From positions 17,792-81,791 of the forward strand of contig JANJUV010000015.1 in the NCBI GenBank assembly GCA_024710405.1: a DNA stretch of 64,000 nt, written 5' to 3'. This stretch comes from Bacteroidales bacterium (lineage in GTDB: Bacteria > Bacteroidota > Bacteroidia > Bacteroidales > F082). Shown here one piece after another: positions 43,560 to 51,940 of the stretch. A program made the translations under genes and the position numbers. The notes under the pieces are model-generated. The model saw only the letters and a program-made list of their open reading frames with translations. It was not told the origin of the DNA and ran no database searches. Each line of letters opens with the position of its first letter. Position 1 is the stretch's first letter.

Positions 43560-44579
43560 ATGATGAGTGAAACATACCGAGCCATTGAACTGCCCGCATA
43601 CAACACCAATCTTATTAAGGCTATGCTGGGTATGCGCCTGACCGAAAAAACAAAACCTCTGCCTGGTAGCAGTCAATTGCTCATTCGCATGGAAGCTGTT
43701 CAGTTTAATCCGTCTGATATTGCTTTTTTGCAGGGAGGCTACAATATTGTCAAGAGCCTTCCATGCGTTCCGGGATTCGAAGGCTGTGGTGTTGTTGAAG
43801 CTGTAGGCAGCGACCTCAACGCAGCCGACTGGGTCGGAAAACGGGTTGTGTGTTTCACCCAGCAGGACAAAGACGGCACCTGGGGCGTTTATTTTGTGGC
43901 CGAACTGCACGAGGTGCTCCTTGCTGCGGACAATCTTAAACCTGAGCAACTTGCAGGTTCATTCGTTAACCCACTGACTGCATGGGGACTGGTTTCGGTT
44001 GCACTTCAACGACAAAGTGCATGTATAGCCATCAATGCAGCCGGAAGTCAGGTGGCATCATGGGTAATAGCTTTGTGCAGGCAGCAAGGGATAAAAACTA
44101 TTGGTATTACACGTAAGACAGAAACCTTACAGCGGTTGTCAGAGACAGGTTTCGACGGACTGGTTTCGACAGCGTCTGAGAACTGGGAAAGGCATTTCAA
44201 TGATTTGGCCCATGAGTTAGGCTGCACCACTGCTTTTGATGCTGTGGGTGGCGAACTGGCAGGGCAGATGCTGAACAATATGCCCCCCGACCAGGAGTTG
44301 GTGGTTTATGGCGGCTTATCGGGCAGGGCGGTTTCAGGTATAGATTTCATGCAACTCATTTTCCGAAATGCCATGATCACGGGTTTCAACCTCAACGACT
44401 GGATAGCCCTGAGCGAACCCGACGAAGTCAATGAAGCCTATGAAACCATCAGCCGTATGATTGCCGGGCAGGATACAGACCCAAGGATACAGTCAATAGT
44501 AAGCCCCGAAGATTTTGTCAAAGGCATTCGGACTTATCTCGGTGATATGTCGGCCGGAAAAGTGATTATAAGGTTCTGA
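43560..44579 (+). CDS. Zinc-independent MDR oxidoreductase (quinone oxidoreductase-like)
   Basis: A 339-aa medium-chain dehydrogenase/reductase. GroES-like N-terminal domain with FNPSDIAFLQGGY and VPGFEGCGVVEAVG; nucleotide-binding domain with AINAAGSQVASWVIALCR and GGLSGRAVSGID. The structural Cys cluster and zinc ligands of classical alcohol dehydrogenase are absent. It probably uses NADPH; the substrate is unknown. It starts 7 nt after gmk, at either of two adjacent ATGs (43560 or 43563), and 5 nt before nadD. Confidence 0.88.
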   Translation: MMSETYRAIELPAYNTNLIKAMLGMRLTEKTKPLPGSSQLLIRMEAVQFNPSDIAFLQGGYNIVKSLPCVPGFEGCGVVEAVGSDLNAADWVGKRVVCFTQQDKDGTWGVYFVAELHEVLLAADNLKPEQLAGSFVNPLTAWGLVSVALQRQSACIAINAAGSQVASWVIALCRQQGIKTIGITRKTETLQRLSETGFDGLVSTASENWERHFNDLAHELGCTTAFDAVGGELAGQMLNNMPPDQELVVYGGLSGRAVSGIDFMQLIFRNAMITGFNLNDWIALSEPDEVNEAYETISRMIAGQDTDPRIQSIVSPEDFVKGIRTYLGDMSAGKVIIRF

Positions 44580-44584
44580 TTGTC

Positions 44585-45163
44585 ATGAAAACAAGGGCAG
44601 GATTGTTTTTTGGATCGTTTAACCCCATACATTCAGGACATATGATGTTGGCAGCCTATATGTTGCACTTCACCGATCTGAATGAGGTTTGGTTTGTGGT
44701 ATCGCCGCATAATCCCCTGAAAGAGAAAACCGCGTTGCTGGCCGACTACCACAGACTCGAGCTGGTGTATCGAGCGGTGGACGATTATCCCGGCTTCAGG
44801 GTGAGCGATATTGAATTCAGAATGCCAAAACCTTCCTTTACGATTGACACCCTAGTAAGGCTGAGTGAGAAAAATCCCGGCCACAGTTTTTCACTCATCT
44901 GCGGAGCCGATTCGTTGCAGTCGTTCAGGAAATGGAAAAACTATGACCAGATACTGGCCAACTACCGCTTGCTGGTGTATCCGCGTCAGCATGCCGGTAC
45001 GACTGAATTTGACGGGCACCCTTCAGTGCAGATGGTGCAAGCCCCCCGGATCGAAATTTCCTCGAGTTTTATCCGCCATGGTATTGCTACCGGGCGCGAC
45101 ATGAGGTTCTTCCTCCCCGAAAAGGTCTACCGCTACATCAGCGATATGCACTTTTACGAATAA
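44585..45163 (+). CDS. nadD: Nicotinate-nucleotide adenylyltransferase
   Basis: A 192-aa enzyme transferring AMP from ATP to nicotinate mononucleotide in NAD synthesis. The nucleotidyltransferase motif is GSFNPIHSGHMMLA; SPHNPLKEKTALLADYHRLE, ICGADSLQSFRKWKN and IEISSSFIRHGIATGRDMRF (with the ISSTxxR-type motif) are standard for NadD. It is the last gene of the yicC-gmk-MDR-nadD operon. Confidence 0.95.
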   Translation: MKTRAGLFFGSFNPIHSGHMMLAAYMLHFTDLNEVWFVVSPHNPLKEKTALLADYHRLELVYRAVDDYPGFRVSDIEFRMPKPSFTIDTLVRLSEKNPGHSFSLICGADSLQSFRKWKNYDQILANYRLLVYPRQHAGTTEFDGHPSVQMVQAPRIEISSSFIRHGIATGRDMRFFLPEKVYRYISDMHFYE

Positions 45164-45169
45164 GTTTGT

Positions 45170-45177
45170 TATTTTTG
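45170..45177 (+). promoter_or_regulatory. TATTTTTG -7 box for the leucyl aminopeptidase gene
   Basis: TATTTTTG starts 7 nt after the nadD stop and lies 29 nt upstream of the ATG at 45207. Confidence 0.6.
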
Positions 45178-45206
45178 TTGCTGGTTTTTATTAATTTACC
45201 TGAACG

Positions 45207-46640
45207 ATGCAATCCATTACCATATTTGCCGAAGGGCATCAACCTGTTTCAAACCAAATCTATATTTGTGCGCAGACGGAAGAAATTGCCGGCCTTACAC
45301 TTTCTGAAAGCGAAACAGCATTTGTTGCTCAGCAGAGGAAGTTAAAAAAAGATTTAGTTGTGTTGTCGCGCATTGGCCGCTTTGTTGCGCTTTTGTTTGT
45401 GAAGCCTGAAGATGCCTTTTCCAGACGGCTTGAATCTTGCCGCAGAAACGGAGCTGCAGTAGCAGCGGAGCTTAATGCTCTTGGTGTCATCGAGACAGCC
45501 ATAACGGATGCGGGTGGTTTTTGGCCCGAATGCCTTGCTGTTGCCGAAGGCATGGCACTGGGTAGTTATCAGTTTCTGAAATACAGAAACGATGCCGAAG
45601 ACAAAGCCAATAGCCTGAGAAGTATTGTTTTGGAATCGCAGAAAGCAGATGAGGATGAGGTGCTGAAACTGAATATTCTTGTTCGGGCCGCCTGTTTTGC
45701 CCGCGATTTGGTCAATGAACCCGTTAATAAGCTGAATGCAGTGGGCCTGGCCGAAGCTCTGAGCAGCAGGATGCGTGAGGCCGGCGGAAAAGCCGAAGTG
45801 CTGAACAAAAAGAAAATCGAGGCCCTCAAGATGGGTGGTTTGTTGTCGGTAAACCTGGGCAGTCCCGATCCACCCACATTCACTATTCTGGAATGGAAAC
45901 CGGCCAACGCTGTCAACAGTCGTCCTGTGATTCTGGTGGGTAAGGGTGTAGTGTACGATACCGGTGGCATGAGTCTGAAGCCTACATCTGGTATGGATAC
46001 CATGAAGTGCGACATGGCAGGCGGAGCACTGGTGGGCGCAGCAATTTCGGCCATAGCCGAAGCTAACCTGCCTGTGTATGTGATGGCACTCGTTCCGGCC
46101 ACCGACAACCGCCCTGATGGCAATGCCTATGTGCCTGGTGATGTCATTACCATGTTTGACGGCACCACGGTTGAAGTGCTTAACACCGATGCGGAAGGAA
46201 GGCTTATACTTGCCGATGCCCTTGCCTATGCGCGTAAGTTCGAACCCATGCTCGTAATCAATTTTGCCACACTCACCGGTGCGGCAGCCAGGGCCATCGG
46301 GCCACAGGGCATCGTGGCCATGCAGGTGAACGCACAAAACGAGTTTGATACGCTGGCCGTTTGCGGCGAACGTGTGTATGAACGACTGGTTCAGTTTCCG
46401 ATGTGGGACGAATACCGCGAAATGTTAAAGTCGGAAATTGCTGACTTGAAAAATATTGGCGGACCTGATGCAGGGGCAATCACCGCCGGAAAGTTTCTCG
46501 AACATTTCACAGATTACCCCTTTATCCATTGCGACATTGCCGGACCGGCATTTCTCGACAAACGCGATAGTTACCGCGGTGTCGGCGGCTCAGGTGTCGG
46601 AGTCAGACTGCTGTTTGAATTTTTCAGAAACATGTCCTGA
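45207..46640 (+). CDS. pepA: Leucyl aminopeptidase (M17 family)
   Basis: A 477-aa dimanganese/dizinc aminopeptidase that removes N-terminal residues from peptides. The catalytic domain (about 160-470) has GKGVVYDTGGMSLKP (metal-binding Asp and catalytic Lys), MKCDMAGGALVG, and the signature NTDAEGRLILADALAYA with metal-binding Asp/Glu and the catalytic Arg. The N-terminal macro-like domain is more divergent, as usual. It is probably a cytosolic hexamer. Confidence 0.94.
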   Translation: MQSITIFAEGHQPVSNQIYICAQTEEIAGLTLSESETAFVAQQRKLKKDLVVLSRIGRFVALLFVKPEDAFSRRLESCRRNGAAVAAELNALGVIETAITDAGGFWPECLAVAEGMALGSYQFLKYRNDAEDKANSLRSIVLESQKADEDEVLKLNILVRAACFARDLVNEPVNKLNAVGLAEALSSRMREAGGKAEVLNKKKIEALKMGGLLSVNLGSPDPPTFTILEWKPANAVNSRPVILVGKGVVYDTGGMSLKPTSGMDTMKCDMAGGALVGAAISAIAEANLPVYVMALVPATDNRPDGNAYVPGDVITMFDGTTVEVLNTDAEGRLILADALAYARKFEPMLVINFATLTGAAARAIGPQGIVAMQVNAQNEFDTLAVCGERVYERLVQFPMWDEYREMLKSEIADLKNIGGPDAGAITAGKFLEHFTDYPFIHCDIAGPAFLDKRDSYRGVGGSGVGVRLLFEFFRNMS

Positions 46641-46644
46641 TTGC

Positions 46645-47043
46645 TTACGATTTTTCTATCAAACCCAGCATATCGAGGCATTTTGAAGCATCTTTCCCGT
46701 AGCTGCTGATCTCATTGCCCATAATCTTATAGGTGCATTTTTGTCCGGCAATGCACGAAAAATGCAGTTCGAAATGCTTGCCATGCTCGTCGGTCATGTT
46801 CACTTTTACCAGATTTTTATGCAGTTCTGACCTGAGTTCGTGGTGACAAACTGGGCAACGGAAGTCGAAATGCTGTCCATCGTAAACCCTGCACGAACTG
46901 TGGTAGATGGTTTCGTAGTTTCCGGCTTCGGGGTTCATCAGCAGCAATATTCCCGGTCCGTGATCGGGCAATGCAGTAAGAATAAGATGGTCTTTAACCA
47001 GCAATTGTGCATGGCAGTGCGGACAATTGTAATCGGTTTTCAT
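46645..47043 (-). CDS. Zinc-ribbon protein of unknown function
   Basis: A 132-aa cytosolic protein. Two CxxC pairs are present, CPHC near the N-terminus and CPVC at about 63-66, plus further Cys/His (SSCRVYDGQHFDF, CIAGQKC), suggesting bound zinc. Start chosen at the ATG at 47043 because a strong Shine-Dalgarno (AAAGGAGG) lies 6 nt before it, unusual in this phylum. A frame extending far upstream overlaps the divergent kinase gene and is not believed. Convergent with pepA, 4 nt between stops. Confidence 0.65.
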   Translation of the reverse strand: MKTDYNCPHCHAQLLVKDHLILTALPDHGPGILLLMNPEAGNYETIYHSSCRVYDGQHFDFRCPVCHHELRSELHKNLVKVNMTDEHGKHFELHFSCIAGQKCTYKIMGNEISSYGKDASKCLDMLGLIEKS

Positions 47044-47058
47044 GGCGTCCTCCTTTCG
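47044..47058 (-). promoter_or_regulatory. Strong Shine-Dalgarno sequence for the zinc-ribbon gene
   Basis: The minus strand reads AAAGGAGGACGCC directly before the ATG at 47043. A purine-rich site complementary to the 16S 3' end is almost absent elsewhere in this window. Confidence 0.6.
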
Positions 47059-47157
47059 GTTTCGGTTTGCTGCCATAAATATACAACATTTTTTTGCCCA
47101 AAGCAATTGATTTTTGATGTATGTTTCCGTAACTTTATACCACCAAACCAAATAGCC

Positions 47158-47847
47158 ATGGCAAACAACCTGATACACTATTTTGAACAAAGGTTCAGCG
47201 GAGCAGTCCCCATTCCCAATACCGGTGTTAAACCCTTTGTGACCATTTCGCGCGAGACCGGATGCAACAGCATAAGCATAGCGGAGAAGCTGATCAGGAG
47301 GCTTAATGCAGTCTCGAACCAGCATTGGAAATTGGTCAGCAAGGAAATTCTCGGGATGGCTGCCGACAAGCTCCACCTTGATCACCACAGACTCGAATCG
47401 GTTTTTAATGCAGTGACTCCGTCGCAGATGGATGAGATACTGAAGGCTTTTAGTGAGAAATATTATAAGAGCGATAAGGCCATCCGCAAATCGGTGCGCG
47501 AGATCATCCGCGATATTGCTCATGATGGCTATGTGGTGATTGTGGGAAGGGCAGGGGTGGCCATCACCAACGACATGACCGGCGGGCTCCATTGCCGGCT
47601 GCATGCACCCCTCGACTGGCGGGTGAAGAATATTGCTTCACTGCGTGACCTGGATGAGCAATCAGCAAAGGAATATATCATCGATTCGGATGCAAAAAGA
47701 GAGAAACTACTTATGGATTTCAGCGGGAAAACAATTTGCAATATGCATTTTGATGTGGGCCTGAATAACCAGCGCCTGAACGATGATCAAATTGCAGACC
47801 TGTTGTTTGAACTGATGAAAATGAGGGGACTGATAGCCGTTAAATGA
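47158..47847 (+). CDS. Cytidylate-kinase-like family protein
   Basis: A 229-aa protein of the cytidylate-kinase-2 family. FVTISRETGCNSISIAEKLI is the variant P-loop; VVIVGRAGVAITND and LHCRLHAPLDWRVKNIASL are the conserved middle blocks. The family sits in the P-loop NMP-kinase fold, but its reaction is not established; it is distinct from canonical Cmk. Start set at MANNLIHYF (47158), because the longer frame runs through the divergent zinc-ribbon gene. A near-match box (TAACTTTA) lies about 20 nt before. Confidence 0.8.
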   Translation: MANNLIHYFEQRFSGAVPIPNTGVKPFVTISRETGCNSISIAEKLIRRLNAVSNQHWKLVSKEILGMAADKLHLDHHRLESVFNAVTPSQMDEILKAFSEKYYKSDKAIRKSVREIIRDIAHDGYVVIVGRAGVAITNDMTGGLHCRLHAPLDWRVKNIASLRDLDEQSAKEYIIDSDAKREKLLMDFSGKTICNMHFDVGLNNQRLNDDQIADLLFELMKMRGLIAVK

Positions 47848-47889
47848 GATCCGTGTCTGCGCAACTCTGTGCCATAGCTGTTTTACCAC

Positions 47890-47987
47890 TTGCCACAAAG
47901 ACACCAAGACACCAAGAATCACAAAAGCTATATCCCAGTTTATCAATACTTTGTGCAACTTTGTGCCTTCGTGCCTTGGTGGCAAAG
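47890..47987. repeat. Inverted-repeat element, GCCACAAAG type
   Basis: TTGCCACAAAGACACCAAG on the left is mirrored by CTTCGTGCCTTGGTGGCAAAG on the right around about 50 bp. The element can fold into a long hairpin. It lies in the 280-bp gap between the kinase and the DUF4160 gene, where I see no other feature except the promoter at 48096 and the direct repeat at 48003. Confidence 0.8.
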
Positions 47988-48002
47988 AAGAAAGTTCACA
48001 TT

Positions 48003-48052
48003 GTAACTCTGTGTAACTCTGTGATTCTATGTGAACCTCTGTGCCATAGTTG
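48003..48052. repeat. Upstream copy of a direct repeat bracketing DUF4160/DUF2442
   Basis: A roughly 50-bp sequence built of TAACTCTGTG units and ending AACCTCTGTGCCATAGTTG. A near-identical copy is at 48741-48798 in the same orientation. Confidence 0.75.
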
Positions 48053-48095
48053 TTTATTTCTTCCTTATCATACTGAATTTGCCACAAGACTTGAT

Positions 48096-48103
48096 TATCT
48101 TTG
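48096..48103 (+). promoter_or_regulatory. TATCTTTG -7 box for the DUF4160/DUF2442 pair
   Basis: TATCTTTG lies 24 nt upstream of the ATG at 48128, followed by a T-rich leader. Confidence 0.65.
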
Positions 48104-48127
48104 TAAGGATTTTTTTTTGATTTTTTT

Positions 48128-48370
48128 ATGCCAACAGTTCTATTGATTAATGGGTTTCGTTTTTTCTTTTATGTAAACGACCATACCCCAATGCATATTC
48201 ATGTTGAACGTGGTGAAGGCACTGCCAAATTCTTACTTGAGCCCGTGATGCTGATTAAATCAAAACGGTTTAAGGCAGCAGAGTTGTCAGAAATACGTAA
48301 TTTAGTAAACGATAATCTGGTATTTCTAATAGAAAAATGGAATGAATACTTTCACAATAAGCAAGTCTAA
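48128..48370 (+). CDS. DUF4160 protein
   Basis: An 80-aa protein recognisable by GFRFFFYVNDHTPMHIHVERG, the DUF4160 core with conserved HxHV. It is usually found next to a DUF2442 gene, as here, and such pairs have been proposed as toxin-antitoxin-like modules; neither activity is demonstrated by the sequence. The stop overlaps the DUF2442 gene by 29 nt, implying coupled translation. Repeats lie on both sides of the pair. Confidence 0.88.
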   Translation: MPTVLLINGFRFFFYVNDHTPMHIHVERGEGTAKFLLEPVMLIKSKRFKAAELSEIRNLVNDNLVFLIEKWNEYFHNKQV

Positions 48371-48575
48371 TTGTGCCACCGAGTTGTGGTTTAGTCAGGA
48401 TAAAATGCATCTTGTGCTTGATGATGGCCGTGAACTTGCTGTCCCGGTTGACTGGTTTCCGGCATTGCGTGATGCAACCAGTGAACAGAGAAAAAACTTC
48501 CGTTTCATTGGGGGCGGCGAAGGCATTCATTGGGAAGACCTCGACCTTGATGTGCTGGTTGAGGGCTTGTTATGA
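48342..48575 (+). CDS. DUF2442 protein
   Basis: A 77-aa protein with the DUF2442 pattern: FSQDKMHLVLDDGRELAVPV, WFPALRDATSEQRKNFRFIG and GIHWEDLDLDVLVEGLL. The known fold is small and alpha/beta; a role as a DNA- or partner-binding antitoxin-like subunit is an inference from its pairing with DUF4160. The start lies inside the DUF4160 gene. Confidence 0.9.
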   Translation: MNTFTISKSNCATELWFSQDKMHLVLDDGRELAVPVDWFPALRDATSEQRKNFRFIGGGEGIHWEDLDLDVLVEGLL

Positions 48576-48635
48576 CACATGTGCAGCTATATCCGACTTT
48601 TTCTGCCAAAAAGAAGAATAATCAATCCTTTGAGC

Positions 48636-48710
48636 ACTTTGCGGTTGATCTTTTTTTAACCGCTAAGGACGCAGAGTTTTACGCGAAGAACGCAAAGTTG
48701 GTTTATTGAA
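48636..48710. repeat. CCGCTAAGGACGCAGAG-type repeat fragment
   Basis: ACTTTGCGGTT followed by a T-run and AACCGCTAAGGACGCAG forms a small inverted pair, with ACGCGAAGAACGCAAAG just after. It is the same repeat class as the one near 22.2 kb. It lies in the 312-bp stretch between the DUF2442 gene and the glycosyltransferase ATG. Confidence 0.6.
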
Positions 48711-48740
48711 GAATATGTTGACTATGCTCCGTTAAAATAA

Positions 48741-48798
48741 TACTCTGTGTAACTCTGTGATTCTCTGTGTAACTCTGTGAACCTCTGTGTCATAGCTG
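48741..48798. repeat. Downstream copy of the bracketing direct repeat
   Basis: Built of 20-bp tandem units (TCTGTGTAACTCTGTGATTC type, 2.5 copies) and ending AACCTCTGTGTCATAGCTG. It matches 48003-48052. Confidence 0.75.
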
Positions 48799-48858
48799 AT
48801 GTACAAAGTACCACAAAGTTTCACAAAGAAACAACAACGATTTACCGCCCTGATTCTT

Positions 48859-48866
48859 TACTTTTG
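48859..48866 (+). promoter_or_regulatory. TACTTTTG -7 box for the glycosyltransferase gene
   Basis: TACTTTTG lies 21 nt upstream of the ATG at 48888. Confidence 0.65.
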
Positions 48867-48887
48867 TGGCCTAAATTACTACCCACG

Positions 48888-49607
48888 ATGCCGAATCTAC
48901 TTTCCATCATCATCCCGGCTTACAACGAAGCCAATTATATTGAGCAGGTTCTCGACAGGGTAGTCGCAAGCCTGACCAAAAACAGGCTCGATGCCGAGAT
49001 CATTGTGGTGGATGATTCCTCTAAAGACGACACCATAGTCAGGGTAGAACATTTTATGGCAACTCATCCCGAAGTGTCGGTCCGTCTGATTGCCTCGAAA
49101 CCCAACCGCGGCAAAGGATTTGTGATCCGCAAAGGGATTGAAGCTGCCACAGCTGATTATGTTTTGGTACAGGATGCTGATTTCGAATACGATCCAAACG
49201 ATTACCCACTTCTTCTGGAGCCGGTTCTCAAGGGTATGGCCGACGTGGTGTATGGCTCACGTTTTTCTGGGGGCAACCCGCACCGCATTCTGTTTTTCTG
49301 GCATTCGATCGGCAACAAATTCCTCACCTTCCTGTCGAATATGTTCACCAACCTGAACCTGACCGATATGGAAACGGGCTATAAACTGTTTAAACGCGAA
49401 GTGATACAACAAATCCAGCTCCGTGAAAACCGCTTTGGATTCGAGCCGGAGGTAACGGCAAAAATTTCTCGTGTAGCGGGAATACGTATCTACGAAGTAG
49501 GAATTTCCTATTACGGCCGAACCTATGCCGAAGGCAAAAAGATCAACTGGAAAGACGGTGTTAAAGCCATCTACTGCATCTTGAAGTATAACCTTTGGGC
49601 GAGGTAA
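48888..49607 (+). CDS. Family 2 glycosyltransferase (polyprenol-phosphate mannosyltransferase-like)
   Basis: A 239-aa GT-A enzyme without C-terminal membrane helices. LSIIIPAYNEANYIEQVLD starts the nucleotide-sugar-binding fold; IIVVDDSSKDDT and VQDADFEYDPNDYP (DxD-type metal site) follow; FGFEPEVTAKISR is conserved. It resembles DPM1-like synthases that load a sugar on a polyprenyl phosphate for GT-C enzymes. The next gene encodes a polytopic GT-C-like protein, a plausible user of that donor. The frame extends upstream but the promoter sets the start at 48888. Confidence 0.9.
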   Translation: MPNLLSIIIPAYNEANYIEQVLDRVVASLTKNRLDAEIIVVDDSSKDDTIVRVEHFMATHPEVSVRLIASKPNRGKGFVIRKGIEAATADYVLVQDADFEYDPNDYPLLLEPVLKGMADVVYGSRFSGGNPHRILFFWHSIGNKFLTFLSNMFTNLNLTDMETGYKLFKREVIQQIQLRENRFGFEPEVTAKISRVAGIRIYEVGISYYGRTYAEGKKINWKDGVKAIYCILKYNLWAR

Positions 49608-49693
49608 GGGAACTGATTAGGTTTTGAAGTGAAAAAAATACCAAGCGAAAGGATTACCTTTTGTGAGAAAGTTCGCGCGGTAGCAATTTATTT

Positions 49694-49792
49694 TTGCCAC
49701 AAAGACACGAGGACACTAAGAATTACCAAGTATATATTCTTGTATAATAGGGCATTGTGTACCTTTGTGCCTTAATGCCTAAGTGGCAAAGC
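49694..49792. repeat. Inverted-repeat element, GCCACAAAG type (second copy)
   Basis: TTGCCACAAAGACACGAGG on the left mirrors CTTAATGCCTAAGTGGCAAAG on the right, about 99 bp in all. It is the same class as 47890-47987, and is in the 432-bp non-coding stretch 49608-50039. The rest of that stretch is AT-rich, with no gene I can support. Confidence 0.8.
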
Positions 49793-50039
49793 ATAAATGA
49801 ATCTATGGAAACAGGAGTTTCAAAAATGACTCAATAATTGGAAGTTGCCCTATATTTATGAGGCTATTGGTTATCTTTGCAGTAAACAAAGATTTAGTTT
49901 ATTTAGGGCTTTATTTTGGTTTTATACTCAACCAATAATGAATCATGCAAAGTGAAATCCGCTTTTCTATTTTTAAAGAATGTCGGAAGTCAGAATCATT
50001 CTTTAGCAAAATAAGCTGTTGGTTTTTCGATCCTAATCA

Positions 50040-51869
50040 ATGAATCAAATGCTCAATACAAACAAATTCTCAGCCTATACACTTTTATTTCTTGCTTTAG
50101 TATTGGGTGTGTTGAAGTTTTCGTTTCAGCAAACAAACATTCTCAGTTATGATTACTTCGGTCTGTATCTTTATCTGCCTGCAACATTTATTTATCATGA
50201 TCCGGGAATCAGCGACCTGAGTTGGCTTCAGGAAATCATTGGAAATTATCAAAACACACATTCGTTATATCAGATCCAACCCGAAGGGGATTACAACCTC
50301 ATAAGATTTTTCTGTGGAATGTCGGTTTTGCTTTCCCCTTTCTTTTTCCTCGGGCATTTTATTGCCTCTTTAAGTTCTTACGCCGCTGACGGGTTTTCCT
50401 ATCCCTATCAGCTGGCCATGATGATCGCGGCTTATTTCTATGTTATTGTAGGCCTAATATTCATGCGAAAAGTCTTACTGCATTTTTTCCGGGATAAGGT
50501 TGTTGCGGTGACACTTTTAGCTATGTATCTTGGCACCAACCTGCTTTTCTGGACAACCTTTGACGCTGGCGCACCGCATACAATATTGTTCACTTTGTAT
50601 GCTTTACTGATCTGGTACACGATTAAGTGGCATGAACGACCGAAAATTGTTCTTGCTGTTGCGATAGGGTTGCTTCTGGGATTGATCATTGTATCCAGGC
50701 CAACCGACATTATTGCTGTTTTTATTCCTCTGATGTATGGCATATATGACCGTGAGAGTGCAGTTGCAAAGTGGCGAACAATACGCACACACATACACCA
50801 TGTTTTTTTGTTGATTGGGGCAACTTTTCTCATGGGTTTGCCGCAATTGGTCTATTACTACTATCATACCGGGCAGTTTTTCCTGAGTACCTACAACGAC
50901 CCTCAATCAGGTTTCGACTTTATGCACCCCAGGTTTATATGGGTTTTGTTCAGTTACCGCAAAGGCTTGTTTTTGTATGCACCCCTGATGTTTTTGGCTA
51001 TTATCGGATTGTTCATGGTGAGGCGGAAAAGCCCTGCACTGTTTTACGCCCTTCTATTACATACCTTCATAAACCTTTACCTCATTGCCTCATTCTCAAG
51101 CCTGATCAGTTATGGCTGGAGGGCTTTCATACAATCATACGCACTGCTTGCGATTCCGTTTGCCGCAGTTATTGACTGGTGGTTAAGAAAGAAGGCTTTC
51201 AGGCTGGCAATGATACCTGTTTTTGGTTTTTTTATCTGGCTGAGTTTTGTGCAGGGATATCAGATAATTATGGCAATAATTGAACCATCCAGAATGACAA
51301 GAGAGTATTACTGGAGATCATTTGGCAGAAAATGGATCAGTGTTGAGGATAAAAAACTGTTGCGGCCAGATGTCTATGCAGATGACAACAATGGCAACAG
51401 GATACCGGATGAAACAATCTATAACCAACGCGAGTTGATTCATTATACCTTTGATGAAAACGGAAATTCAATTGATCCATGGGATTCTACAAACAGAGTG
51501 TTTTTGTTAAATAGTGAATTCCCTTTCAGTCCCGGTGTGAAAGTGCCCCACAAGGAAATTACCGGCAAGGATCTGGTCTGGTACAGGATTTCTTTTGATT
51601 ATTATTTTGAAGATCAACCACAGGAAAAGGAAGTCCTTCTTATTGCAACTTATACTTATCAGGGTGAACGGAAAAAATCTGTTAATATGGCATATAAATA
51701 CAGAGCTTTCCCCATATCGAATTCAGAGTTGCATAAATGGCATGTATACCAGATAGACTATTTATCCCCGGAAATAACGACAAAAAATGATCGTTTTGAA
51801 TGCTATTTGTGGAACAGGGGTCAGACAAGGGTTTTCATTGATAATTTTCGCATACAGGTTTTTGACTAA
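50040..51869 (+). CDS. Polytopic membrane protein, GT-C-like, with C-terminal soluble domain
   Basis: A 609-aa inner-membrane protein with about ten membrane helices over residues 12-425. The first loop (LSYDYFGLYLYLPATFIYHD) and the internal MHPRFIWVLFSYRKGLFLYAP are shared with the convergent gene at 51941-53317, so the two are paralogues. After residue about 440 comes an extracytoplasmic domain of about 170 aa rich in aromatic and charged residues, with beta-sandwich-like strands, absent from the paralogue. A GT-C glycosyltransferase using a lipid-linked sugar is the best guess; no catalytic proof is visible. Confidence 0.75.
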   Translation: MNQMLNTNKFSAYTLLFLALVLGVLKFSFQQTNILSYDYFGLYLYLPATFIYHDPGISDLSWLQEIIGNYQNTHSLYQIQPEGDYNLIRFFCGMSVLLSPFFFLGHFIASLSSYAADGFSYPYQLAMMIAAYFYVIVGLIFMRKVLLHFFRDKVVAVTLLAMYLGTNLLFWTTFDAGAPHTILFTLYALLIWYTIKWHERPKIVLAVAIGLLLGLIIVSRPTDIIAVFIPLMYGIYDRESAVAKWRTIRTHIHHVFLLIGATFLMGLPQLVYYYYHTGQFFLSTYNDPQSGFDFMHPRFIWVLFSYRKGLFLYAPLMFLAIIGLFMVRRKSPALFYALLLHTFINLYLIASFSSLISYGWRAFIQSYALLAIPFAAVIDWWLRKKAFRLAMIPVFGFFIWLSFVQGYQIIMAIIEPSRMTREYYWRSFGRKWISVEDKKLLRPDVYADDNNGNRIPDETIYNQRELIHYTFDENGNSIDPWDSTNRVFLLNSEFPFSPGVKVPHKEITGKDLVWYRISFDYYFEDQPQEKEVLLIATYTYQGERKKSVNMAYKYRAFPISNSELHKWHVYQIDYLSPEITTKNDRFECYLWNRGQTRVFIDNFRIQVFD

Positions 51870-51940
51870 AGCCTGATGGTTTTTTCATTTCTGGACATCC
51901 GGTACTTTAACAATGACTTAACCAACTTCTTATCAAATTT

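Noticed and set aside
45354..46337. A 327-aa minus-strand frame
   Set aside because: It lies fully within the leucyl aminopeptidase gene, which has all of its catalytic motifs on the plus strand.
47044..47604. N-terminal extension of the zinc-ribbon frame
   Set aside because: It is antisense to the cytidylate-kinase-like gene, and the real start is marked by a strong Shine-Dalgarno at 47043.
47707..48087. A minus-strand 126-aa frame over the repeats
   Set aside because: It is created by the repeat sequence and the antisense end of the kinase gene, and has no protein features.
47890..49792. Insertion sequence
   Set aside because: No transposase-like reading frame is present between or beside the inverted repeats.
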